A stretch of 64,000 bases of DNA from contig NC_135355.1 of assembly GCF_051622035.1 (NCBI RefSeq), positions 31,870,986 to 31,934,985 of the forward strand, given 5' to 3'. The notes beneath the pieces are model-generated. The model did not search any database. It was not told the origin of the DNA and saw only the letters and a program-made list of their open reading frames with translations. The position numbers and the translations under genes are program-made. Source of the stretch: Arctopsyche grandis. Its lineage: Eukaryota; Arthropoda; Insecta; Trichoptera; Hydropsychidae. This document shows, piece after piece, positions 1 to 12,900 of the stretch. Numbering within the stretch: the stretch's first letter is position 1; each line of letters begins with the position of its first letter.

Positions 1-59
1 TTTTATTTTTTTAAATTATATTTTACCATGATGCCATCACGGGTCTTACCCCTGAGCGA

Positions 60-300
60 CACCTATGGTATTAAATTTGTACGTATATAAATTAAATGAT
101 CAAATAGGATAGTTTTAAAACCGTTTCAACAGTGAAATCAGATAATTTGGCAAATTCTGATAGGAAACGATCGTATTGGAGTCACAAATAGCCAAGTCTG
201 ACCAGCAGCATTGCAGAAATACTCTGAATAAATTCTCTTCAATCCGGGGCTTGAGCTCGGGAACCTCTCCAGAGCTATGTTGCTCGTCAATGAACGAATT
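60..300 (-). repeat. tRNA-derived SINE copy, reverse orientation
   Basis: On the minus strand this reads a cloverleaf-derived head, then the body motif 'ctggtcagacttgg', 'tttgtgactcca', a cgatcgtttcctatcag segment and a 'gttgaaacgg' end. The same order recurs near 10.7, 28.1, 58.1, 60.0, 61.7 and 63.8 kb, which defines an interspersed family. Head copies elsewhere carry A-box and B-box-like blocks, hence the tRNA-derived SINE call. Boundaries are approximate. Confidence 0.6.
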
Positions 301-1545
301 TTATTCAATGAACTTCTAGCACGATGATCAGGGGCGTCATTTCAGCTTTTCCCAAGGGGGGGGGCAAATTTTTTGACCAGTAAGGAATGACTTTCTATAG
401 GGGGGGTGTATTATATTAAAAAATAAAATATAAATTTTAACTAATAATTTTTTTATCAATTAAATATAATATTAAAATAATGTTAAAGGATAAACGAGTT
501 TTACAAATATCTTTCAAAGCAAGACAAATAACAAAACAAAATATATTTGTAAGTTGCTTTTTTTTTTCTGGGAAAAATCGACGTGTTTACATATACATAT
601 ATATATATATACCTGTCAGTGTTCTAAAGAATTTCTATATTCTATTTTTCTTGGTTTAGTATTTTAATTCAAATTCAAAATAATACATTAAAAAACGTGT
701 ATAGACAACGTTCAAATCTAGAGGGGGGCGGCTGCCCACCCCAGCCGATAGTAAAAATATCCAACAATTTTAGGAATATTTCTTTTGCAGTCGATAAAAA
801 TAATAATTTAAATAATTTCGCTGGCATCACATTTTGTTTATAAAATGAATTAATAGACATAGTATTTGGTGGTGGAAAATTATGCAGCCCTTTGAAAATT
901 CTCATATTTCAATATTGGCCTTTGGCTATTAAAAATCGGATACTGCTAAATTAGAATGCCTTTTTATATGGCACGTTTTCAAACGGAGTGCAAATTTTTG
1001 AACATGTGGGCTGAAAAAAGTTCACGAATGCTGATCTCAATTGGTCAGAACATTCTAGGTGACCAATAGAAATCACGTATTTTTCTTCCAACTACCAAAT
1101 GAGATATACATGTATATGTTTTATTTGGAATAAAATAACATGTTTATAAAGTTTATCGATTAGTCTATTTGTATACAGTCCACTCACCATTCATTGTGAT
1201 CAAACTATCTAGAACAACCCGAGTCACAAATAAACAAACATCAACTAAGTATGCTATATATGTATGTATATGTGCACATGTATTTTATTTGTTTCGTTGT
1301 TTTCGGATTCTCCAAGGTTATTTTTTCCCTTTGTATCGAAGAGTCCTGTGATATAATATTATACATCACTGAAAAGGCTGATGGCAGGTATACATAAAAA
1401 TATAATTTATATAAATAATTTCGTGGTGAGTTTTCTTCATCTTATATTTTTTATGTACTCCTTTAAGCCTCCCAAAGTTAACCCTTAAGATCCAAGGCGT
1501 GTATTTTTTATTCACCTTGCTTCATTTTAAAATTGATTGTTGTAG
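301..1545. other. Non-coding stretch left of the first visible Rfx exon
   Basis: Very AT-rich. It holds two G-runs near 355-363 and 401-407, a short TA tract near 596-612 and no reading frame with coding character. It is presumably Rfx intron, because the exon at 1546 opens in phase 0 without a start codon. The small ORFs look like chance. Confidence 0.5.
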
Positions 1546-1675
1546 GTTTCAGCCAATGGAGTCACGGTGTTGGACGTTAGAAGCTTGCGAGGCGACTCCG
1601 CCCAGAGTAGTCCTGGCGGTGAGCAACAAGTCGTCGTTCAGGCCGGCGAAGGTCAACATTTCATCGCTGTCACCG
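1546..1675 (+). CDS. Rfx: Rfx exon (first visible)
   Basis: Acceptor ttgtag, donor gtgaga. Encodes [17 protein letters not shown] onward, a Gln/Gly/Ser-rich activation segment ending ...HFIAVT. It opens in phase 0, so at least one coding exon lies upstream. The open alternative frame is a shadow. Confidence 0.8.
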
Positions 1676-4600
1676 GTGAGAATCGCATTCGGTCCAAAAC
1701 CAGACCAAATATACAACAAAATGAATACATTGTCAATTGCATACATATTCTGGACGATGATTGCTATGTGTTGTATCATGCTTTAATAATTTTATGATCA
1801 AAAAAAAAAGGAATAAAAACAATATTTGGGTTTTATTACACTGTTGAACGTATGTTTTACATGCTACTAAGGAACCGTGGATCGGTCTTACACGTCTCTT
1901 GGAAATGTTGATCCGGCCGGTAAGAAAAATATCAATTCTCGGTGTGCTTTTATATTATGTCATTTCCGCTTGATGTGATTATTTTTCGTGGTTGTGGCTT
2001 GGATGTTTAACTTGATTTGGTTTTTAGTTTTGAGTGCGGATTGTTTTGTGACTGATCGGAGATATGCGTATCGCATGTTTGTATCTGTGAAAGGTGCATC
2101 CCACCCTATTCATATATATATATATATATATATGTTCACTATATTGAAGGGTTCTTTGTCGCAGTTCATTAATAAGGGATTTTTTCACCTGAGTTGGTAT
2201 ATTAGGGGTGATATTTGATCATCCCTGTTGCTGCTGCACACCCACCTCATAAAAGGGAGTCCTTGTTATTTGTTGTTTGGGCTTATCTCCCGTATTCCTC
2301 AAAGCAACAATGCAATTTTTTTTTCCCGTGCAGCATCCCTATTTTATTTTATCATGCACCTGTATAATCTCTTGTGGGTCTTCTTTTCCAGCAGTAGGTA
2401 CGTGCACAATGTAAAAGTGCAAGCGCTTAAATTTGCACGTGCGAATTTTCATAAAATACCCAGTCTATCATGCAGTTGGTTTTGTATTTTATATTTATTT
2501 TGTGAATGAATGCGAATATTTATTGCTATTGTATAGACATATTTGGAGTTTTTTCTATATGTATGTTTATTATAATTGAGTTGACATTTTGGTCGTTTTC
2601 ATATTGTACATATTCTTGTACTTACATGTTATTTCAGTTTTTAACTTTAAAATAAATTTTAAAATTAAAATAAAACAAATTTTAATTTAAAACCTCAGGT
2701 GAAATTTTATTCAATATCATTTATTATTATTTATCAGTAATATATATTATTTATCAGTAATAATATCGCTATTCCGTCTGTCTGTCCGTCTGAGATAACG
2801 ATCGCCGTAATACTTCTATATATACTAAACGATGCCAATCTTTCCGCTTAGCTGAGAATTTACCGAATCTACATGTTCCCTTTTTTCATATTAAACAATT
2901 AAATATTAATTTTAAATTAAATATATTTAAAAGTTATTTGAGAAAAATTCGAACGCGTGGGGATCGAACACATGACCGACGACACACTTCTTTTAATTTT
3001 TTTTATACCAACACCCATGCTATGATATCATCGGGTAAAACACTGGCAATATGATTCCTAAACTTTTTGTATGAAACGGTATAAAATTTTTTTGCGAAAA
3101 AATACCATGATTAATTAATTTGTTAAAAATACCATGATTAATTAATTTGTTTATTTGGTCCAAAAAATAATGAAACTTCGACTATTCTATTCAACACGAT
3201 AATCTAGTTGTATGAATTTTAAATGTGCCGAAGAATATGTATATCTTTTGAAAAAATTCTTGGGGGGGAGTTGCGCCTATGTTTCAGACCCCCCCCTATA
3301 AAAAAATCTTAGCCATAGCCTTGTTTGTATCCCTTATAACGAAATATTTCTGTATTTGAATTTTATAGAAATTCTTAATCATTAAAAATCTTATTAACTT
3401 CCAAAAATATTTCTCAATCAATCAATATATTTAATAAAAATTGGATTCACCGTTATTGAATAATTTTTTTATTATATTTAAATTATGGATTCTTAAAATC
3501 AATATTTATTGTGACCAAAATATGAACAGAATTGGTTACTAAATTTATAAATTTCGTATTTATTTATTATTAAATAGCAAATTGCTAATGAACTATTTAC
3601 AATTAACAATTACAAACTTAAACTTATTTTGAATGTGATAGATTTTCTTTTCTAATACTTACTATTAAAAAAAACTAACATCATTTTAATTTTTGAATTT
3701 GATTCAATTCATTATAATTATTTCGAGGTCGTTCAAATTTTTTTTGTTAATATTATATTAATGATATTCATAAAATTTTATACACAATGTTAACTATGTA
3801 TGTATATGATTATAAAATAAATACGTAAAATATGGAGTTGGGATTAATTACATAAGGATTTAATAGGGCAATAGTGTCCGTGAACAACAAAGAAACGGAA
3901 TCACTCCGACAGTTTCTGTCTCGTCGACGGGGGTTGTTGAGATATGGAAGGGTGGGAGGAGAGGTGGCATCGTTGTCTGTGTGGGGGTGGGGTGATTTGG
4001 GATCCTAGTGTCCTGTTGCTAGCCAGTCAGATCGAGCTAGTCGTCCGGGAAACACTCTCCGGTAGCATCGGGCTCATTCCGGAGAGAAAACGCACCGTCG
4101 GCTTGCACACCGCGGCGTCGTCGAACCATCTAGGGTGTATCCATGGAAATGGCGCGATATCGGCAATCGTATTCCACAAGTGTGTGAACGCTTTGTATAT
4201 TGTACCTACAAACATAATTGGTGCGCCAATAGATACAATTTGACTTCTTCTCCCGCACGCCTTTGTTCTTTACCTATAGTAAAGTGCTTTCTATAGGCAA
4301 CGGCTTGTATTAGGATTGATCGCGCAATCGTTTCATTTTTGATATGCATTCGTTCATTCGATAGATTGTTGATTAATGAATTTTTTTTTTTGCCTTTTTT
4401 ATTTTTAGGTGACGGTGGAGTCGGCTATCATGTGCAGTATGTCGAACCTCAAGAACTTTACACTCAAGCACAAGGACAGACACAAATGTTAGTCAATTTC
4501 ACTTTTTTTTTTCTGTAATGGTGCAAGTTTGTTCCATTATGTAATCGAAAATATTTACATATATTCCTTATAATATTGTTCATTTCCTAAATTTCTTAAA

Positions 4601-7600
4601 TCGTCTTATTTTCATTTCAATGTTAATTCGCTTTGTGAATAAAATTTTTAGTGTCTAAGAGAAACGCCCAGGAATATGACGACACTGGTTTCTCATTCTC
4701 AACAATTATTTTTAATAATAATAATTAATTTTATGTTTTATATTACACATATAGGTATAAATCTAATATTTTCAATGAGTAATTACAAATAATTGTTTTA
4801 ATTATCGGAAAATATAAACTAACTGTAGGGTTTTTTCTGTATTTTTGAAAATACAATTAATTTATTTATATTATAATTTTTTTTTTTAAATAAACCATTG
4901 TCTCCCAGCATCTCACAATTTCAGTAACTCGATGGTTATTTGATTATAATAATTCCTGTGAATAAATTTAATCTTAAATCGAAAAATATTCGATTTTCTC
5001 AAATCCATTCATCCTACATTTGCAAATGTTCTGTCTCTTATCAAAATGTTTTGAATTTTTGAGTAGACTTACATAGGCTAGGGACTTCTAAGAAAAACCT
5101 TTTTTTTTTTTTTTACAAGAAATTTTTACTCTTGCTTGGTGGAATGGTCGATTCTCATTTGCAAATGCCCTAATCTCTATCTTGAGTCTATTTATGAGAC
5201 ATCCATATAAAAAAATGGGCGCCACCGAATTCATTGTCTCATTCTAATTTTCACCTTTTGAATACAGTAAAATATTTGTTGTGTTTAACCCTTTGAGTGC
5301 TGACGTCTTTTCTGTTGAAAGCTCGCCACGCTGAAAATTTCGCCAACATTTCCAACTAGAATTATTTGAATATCCAATAGAAAGCAGGTATAAAAATTGT
5401 AGCTGCTCTAAACAAATCCTAGATAACTACCGCCGAGGATTTCGATTTTCAATGCATTTTTTTGTTGTTGTGGCTATTTGCAGGTGCTATATCTGCGACA
5501 GGCGCAAAGCATTCTGCGCATGCGCGTGAACTGTCACTGTCAGCGTATTTACTGTTAAAATTTTGTTTTAAACCTCTTAAAATTTTGTTCGAACTCGTAA
5601 AGTGACATAGAGTAAAAAATATAATCCAAATTAGTTAATATTATTAATTGTTAGAAGGCTTTGCGCCTGTCGCTGAAATAGTACCTGCAAATAGCCAATA
5701 ACTCGCAGATATAGTACCTGCAAATAGCCAATAATTCGCATATATAGTACCTGCAAATAGCCACAACCTTTTTTTTCAACGCTTCCTAGAAAGGCTTAGC
5801 GGGTAGTAATATTTTATTTTTACATATTTAAAAAGCAACGTTGATAGGCGTATTTCAGGCTGATATTTAATTAATCAATAAAATCACAGATCGAAAAATT
5901 TGCAAACAAAAGCTCATGAATAAAGAAGGTCCCACAAAAAATTTCACTACTTAAATTAAATATCAGCATTCAAAGGGTTAAACGTATAGCTAAGGATGTC
6001 TTGCAAAAATCAAAAAAAACTAAAAAAAAAAAAAAGAATATTCCATCGTCCCCATTGTCTTGTACTGAATAGCATCAAACGTAACGTAATAGTTTCGTAC
6101 ATTACGGCAAAACCTATACACATATGGAAGATTGACACGAGCTTTATTCATAGGACTACGTATCCTGTTTACGCGGTGGGTGAAGGAGGCTCCGTTTACA
6201 CCGGGGGTGCTGGAGGGGCGTCAGTGGCCAATTCCTCAGCGGTAGGCACCAATTCCTCGGGGCAGTGGAACACGTACACCACCACTCAGCATCCGACGAC
6301 GCATCACTACCTGCTGTCGTCGACGGCCATCGAGGACTCGCCGAGCGTGTCGGTGACTCAGATGCACAAAGCCTCGCCGCAGACACTCACAGCCGTAAGC
6401 TCGATTCGATTGACATACGTACCTTACATACATGCATTCCCATTACGACAGATCATTTCCTGCATTCTCTTGGCTTTCGTTAAAAAAATACATATAGTTG
6501 TTAGCTCACTTTGAAGTATCTTGTGATTTATGAGAGTTATTTTGACGCTATTCTATTCCGATCTATCGATTTTCTCCCGTATCGGCTGTTTGATTTAGTC
6601 GGGCGTTACTCAAATTATGTTTTTGTTTCATTTTATTTACCTGTAAGGCCTTCCTGGTATATATGTAAAATAAAAAAAAATTAAAAAAAAATTTTTATTT
6701 GAAATCGTTCATTTGGATTGTGTTGAGTTTGTATTATAATTTGAGGAACGCTGGGAATTTTCCTTGAACTTGCATGAGAAACTGGTTTTGGAAATAGTTC
6801 AAGGCGTTCAAATCCATCTTTTAATATGTTTTCAGCGAGTATTCTCTAAAATGCATTACTAAATTCGAATAATATTATATCTATCTTTATTGCTTTGTGT
6901 CCATTAGCATGGCATTGATTGCATGATTTGAATTCTACAATTGTTATATATCCATTTAACGACTATGGATACTAATTTCATATATCGAATAGTTCAACAG
7001 CTTTTGTCAAGATTTAAATATTTTTATATTTTATTCACACTCAAAACAACTGAAACATACTGACATAAAATTATATTTACATATACCTATGTATATGAAA
7101 AAAATGATGAAACATTGTATGCGCTATATTTTTTCTGTATTTAGAATTATTAGCTATATCTTTAAGTTTCACCAGATCACGAAACCAAGCTAAATACTCT
7201 TACCATTTAAACGGCATTGGGTTGAATCCGGTTGAGAGTTTCAATGATTTGGGAATCTTATTTTGTGCAAATTTCGGTTTTGAAGACGTTTGTTCAAGAG
7301 CAACTAAAATGTTGGGTACTGTGTGTTGGTAAACCTTTCCAGCGTGCTTTAGTGCTTCTTAGTTCGAAGCATTCTTGAATATTGTTCTATCATATCGAGC
7401 TCTAGTTACAGAGTTGAGAGAGTGAATTTCTCGGTTATACTTATCGCTATCCTAGTGCCTACCCACTGGGAGCACTAGGCTATAATTCCCTCGAATTTCG
7501 ACGTCGAGTATATTTTAGAAAAGATTTCTACAAATTACTGGTTGGTTTGGTGAGCGATCTTCAAATTCTTGCAGAATTGTTCTTGTTTTGTTCTCTTCTC

Positions 7601-9908
7601 TGGAATGTTCCAATTTGATGACTTCGTCACCTGTCTCAAGGGGCTTCTCCATCAAGCTCCTCAACCAGTTTTCTGTATGCTTGGATTTGTTTAATCGATA
7701 ATACATATGCTGATCTGGTTGAAGGATCTTTTAATTTGAGATCGTAAATGTGTTCTAATATTGTATTTCTTTTTATATATTGATTTATTTGTTTCATATT
7801 TTATCTTTGTTTCTTGTCTAATTCTGTTCATTCATCCACATTTATTCTTGTATCCTTTTTTTGCTTAGCTATTGTGACGACTTTGAGCAATTATGTAATT
7901 TCATTGTGGCAAAATTGTAAATACAATATAAATATCACAAAGTCCAATGGATTCAAATAAATGCTGAACGCTCGGCATAACGAGGAGAAATGAGAAACTT
8001 AATACGTGGGTGGAGAGAGTGAAGAGATTGAAATGGCAATGGGCGGGTCACGTGGTTAGAAGAGTGGACAAAAGAAGTGTTGGAATGGTACCCGAGAGAA
8101 TGTAAAAGGGTGAAAGGAAGGCTGCAAGGTAGATGAGTGGATGAAATTAGCAGGTCTGTGGAGTCAGAGCGTTTCAAGCGAAGTCAGAGTCGTAAAAAAT
8201 CAACAGACTCCGACTCCTGTTTATTATTTTCTTTATTACGGTATACGTCAACTAGGGCCTCCAATTTTACTTAAGTAAATCCATTAATAAATTAAAATTT
8301 AATAAATTATAAAAATCATGAATTTAAATTACATTATAAGTTAAATCGTTGAATTGTAGGTATTTTGATTTGTTGTGTCCAAAACCGATTTTTTTTTTAC
8401 TCTTTTTTTTATTAAATAGATTTTTTGTGTATGAAATTCATACATATACACTGAATGTACTTATTTTTATTTATAACCTATTTCATTACCAAGAATTCAA
8501 TAAATTGGGTTATATGTCAATTTCAATGATTTTTTTTTTAATTTCTTTAATATTTTATATTTTGAATATCGCTATTATTTTCATTACCAATACTTTTATA
8601 CGTTGGCAAGAAGAATCGATCTAACTTTCTCGATCTAATCGATCATTCAAGTTGAAGTCTGTGTCGGAACATTTTGATTCGATTCCACATCCCTGGAAAT
8701 GTGTGGGGTGAGATAGGTGAGAGTATGTATGTTGGAGAGGTCTTATATGTACATATATTGAATAACTTAAATCCATCAATGATTTTTAAATCAACACAAA
8801 ACATACATACATATATCTCTTCATAAGCGATCATTCATTAATTCATTCATTGTTTTCCGCCAATACAATGATGATGAAACGCACTATTTATTATAAACAT
8901 TTCTCGTATAAGTTTTTTTTTTTTAATTTTGGCATAATAGCAATACTAATAATAGCAATACTACCTAACCTAACCTATATAAATGTGTCGGTTTGGTCTT
9001 TGCCCTCTATCCTGTTTGGTGTGGATTGACGCGGAACGTGCTGTACGCTGGACGATCGGCAATGTAGGATGTGTCGTATCTGTCGGCAGGGGCGCAGGAC
9101 CAGCAGGCGTCGCCTCAGTCAACCGCGCTCGCTACCCGCAGCTCGCCAGCCACTGTAAGTCAGTTCACAGTAAGTCTGAGCTGCCGTCGGACCCTCGGGA
9201 ACACTAAGAGATCGCCGGGCCGGCGGCTACATTTTATACCCCACCATCATTTTGTATTGTAATATCTTTCTTTAAACTCACATCGGAGGCAGCCGTCTAC
9301 TTTTAGTTTCACCACTTGAAAATATTTTTTTTTTATGTACTATGTAGGTTGTATAGTTAGTTGCACATGTACTAGTCTATCGTTTCAATTTCGGTCGAGT
9401 TTGATACGTATTGATTATATGACGTTTATCAATAAGTTCGCAGCTCATACTTTTAAACACATTGTATTTATACAGTCACACTTTTGAATAGTAAGATGGA
9501 CATATGTATATTAATGTCGCTTCGGCTATTATGATTTATTTGCATGAATTCATTTGCCATTTGTAGTAATTACATACATACAAACATACTTACTATTGAT
9601 TTATCTCTTTTGATTTGATTTTTTTTAATGATAGTTATGTTTTCGAATATGATTCATATTTCTACTATATTATATATGCATGATATTTTTTTTATATATA
9701 AATAAGTTAATATTTATTATAAGTTAATATAAAACAATAGCGCAATTTTTATTACTACATTGTTTGATTTTGCTTTTGGATACTGTGGTGTAGTTGGAGT
9801 TTGTTTATCGTAGTTATGATAGATGAATTTGCACCGACAATGATTTTTCAAATATCGTTGTCTGGTACGTTGGAAAGATTTTATTATTCGAAATACCATA
9901 TTGGCTTG

Positions 9909-9998
<90 letters not shown>

Positions 9999-12900
9999 CG
10001 ATTCATGTCGCGATTCGAATCCTCGACCTCTCTACTGGTAAATAATGACTTAACCAGTGAGAGTAAAAAAGGCGATATATATATATATATATATATATAT
10101 CGCCTTTTTTACAAGAATATTCTATGTTTGACTTCGCTAATGATTCGGACAATATTCCTACATTCTTCTGATAGGCTTGTAGAAAATTTTTGGAAAAATA
10201 TTTTACTCCATTATAAGGTGATCACCATCATAAAGAGCCACAGTGTAGCTCACTGGTTAAGTCATTATTTACCAGTAGAGAGGTCGAGGATTCGAATCGC
10301 GACATGAATCGATTTATATATATGGATGGTTATTAAATGTTAACCGACCGTCTCCCGTTAGCGTTAGTCACTTTATCTAACTTAATTGTTGTGACGCATC
10401 CAAGAAAAATAGACATCCTATCCTCCCCCCCTTCCGTTTCTGGCAAATTCTTCGTAAACCTACATAGATTGTATAAGTATACCATAAACTTGTAATTGGG
10501 ATCATAGCTCCTGCATATTCTTTGATTAATTTGATTTTTTCGAACCTTTATATTAAATATTATGTATTAAATTAACTCGTTGGAAAAGTCTCAAATTGAT
10601 CATAGTCATGCTTTTCTTTTTTTATATAATTTAATCGTATTAAATTTGCAATTACTGGTTGCCCCTGAGCGACACATACATTTTGAAATCATTTTCAAAT
10701 AGTAGGTACAATGGTTGTTTTCAAATTTTGATGTGGAACCGCTTCAACAATGAAATCAGATAGATTAGCGAACTCTGATTGAAAACGATCCACTTGGAGT
10801 CACAAATATCTAAGTCTGAAGCAGTACTACAGAAATAATCTGGATAAATTCTTTTCAATCGAGGTCAACCCCGGGCGTGAACTCGGGAACCTCTCGGTGG
10901 TTAACAACCATGCGGAACAAAGAAAACAACGAGATAAACCTACCTTCCTTTTTGAAACTCGAATACAAGGCGACCCTACCTATTTTCGATTTTTTAAATA
11001 AAAACCTCGCCGTATAGTCAGGCTGATACGGTAATTGAATTATTATTGTATAGTATGTATGTAGATACTTAGTAAAAATGTAGTAATTGAAATAATAATT
11101 GCTAGTATGTACTTGTAACAACAGCCATAGTTTTGATTCACATTTGTAAAACGGTTGTTAAAACTCTATCTTGCAATATGACCAATAAGCAAAAGCTAAC
11201 TGTATTTTAATACATTAATATAAAGTAAAACTTGGGCGTTTTTTTCTATATTTTTCTATATTATATTTTTAATGTCACTTTTTTTGGCTAATTTGGACTT
11301 GCAATTCAGTTTGATTTTTAATTTTTTTTTATATCATTGCAATTAGAACACTTCTTTTCTACGTAGAACTATTCATTTTTCATTATAAAAAATAAATGAA
11401 AATCGACCAGAGGCTAATTTTAATAATGGTCGTTTTTAGGTGAAATGGCTGACGGATAATTACGAAAACGCTGAAGGGGTGAGTCTTCCTCGGTCGACTC
11501 TTTACAGCTATTATTTAGGCCATTGCGCTCAGCGTGATTTGGAACCGGTGAATGCAGCATCATTCGGAAAACTCATACGATCCGTTTTCATGGGGCTGCG
11601 TACGCGTCGACTCGGAACTAGGTAACCGTATCATTTTTTAACACCGCACAGTTTGTTTTCAATTTGTTTATTATAATCCGCTTGACGACGATTTTCAGGG
11701 GGAATTCCAAGTATCATTATTATGGTATTCGGGTGAAGCCGGGCTCGCCGTTGAGCAATTCTACAATGAACTATGACAGCGGTGGCGGAGGTGACTCTAC
11801 AGGCAATGTGCCGAATAATAAGATAAGTGGAAACCGATTCACCAATCGTGCTGGCACTTCGACTCCGCAGAGTCGAAACGATTCCACTCAATCGCTCAAT
11901 TCCAATCCACATATGCATCAACATCATCAGGTAATTTTCAAAATCGCTGCACAGCTCCGTGCTATTCCGAATTTTAACTCACTATAAAAATATATCTTAA
12001 ATTGTTTAATAAAACTTCATTCAGAAGCTTTCAACACAGCGTGTGTTTATAAGTACTGCAAACTTCATACAAAAAAAAGTATTATTTAAAAGATATAGTT
12101 TCAAACTTCCATTCATAGACATCACACCAGCGGTGACCGGAAAAATGCACTCGAGATAGTTGCACTCTCGAGACATTGAAACTTTCAAAGATGCTCAAGG
12201 AGAACTAACGCAATAGAATTCCACAAAACAGCGTCAAGGGGGTATTTGTATGTTATCCGAGGGTACCAACCTTTTTTTGTGGAATTCTATTGCGTAAGTT
12301 CTTGTTGAGCGCCTTTGAAAATTAGGACTTCTCGAAACTGCACCACAATTCAGTGCTATTTAGTGCATCTTTCCGGGAACCCATAACAGCATATATTTAT
12401 CCAAAATATCGACAAATAAATTAAAAAATATGTATTTCTATGGTTTAAAGCTTGACTTTTTTCTCAAGGAATTAATCGATAATATTCAGAAAATATTTCA
12501 AATCCCCAGATATTTAAATTGACTGTGTTTTATTCACGCGGTGCATACATATTTCTCAAATTGAATCTTTCATTCAGATGAATAACACGATGATCTATAA
12601 AATAGATATAATTTATTACTTGAAAATATATTGAAATGTACATAATTTTTACAAGGCTATTCTATGTTTCACTTCGCTTATTGGTCTGACACTATTTATA
12701 CAAAATGGATTGCAGTAACCACTACAGTTTGAGAAATACAGATTGATAATTCCTAATGAAGCTGTATTCTAATTTTTAATGTAATTGATGGAAAGGTTTA
12801 AAACTTATGTTTAATGTACAAAACCTATTATTTTTATTACCGTTACTTTGCGAAAAATTACGCGGATTCTCATAGTGTTCGGAAAATTCGGGCGGTCCAT

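Noticed and set aside
3944-4243. 99-codon ORF in the CpG-rich island
   Set aside because: No family resemblance and no flanking splice sites in a phase that fits Rfx.
9801-10307. 168-codon plus-strand ORF with long YIYIYI run
   Set aside because: Produced by the (TA)n tract and the SINE foldback; no coding character.
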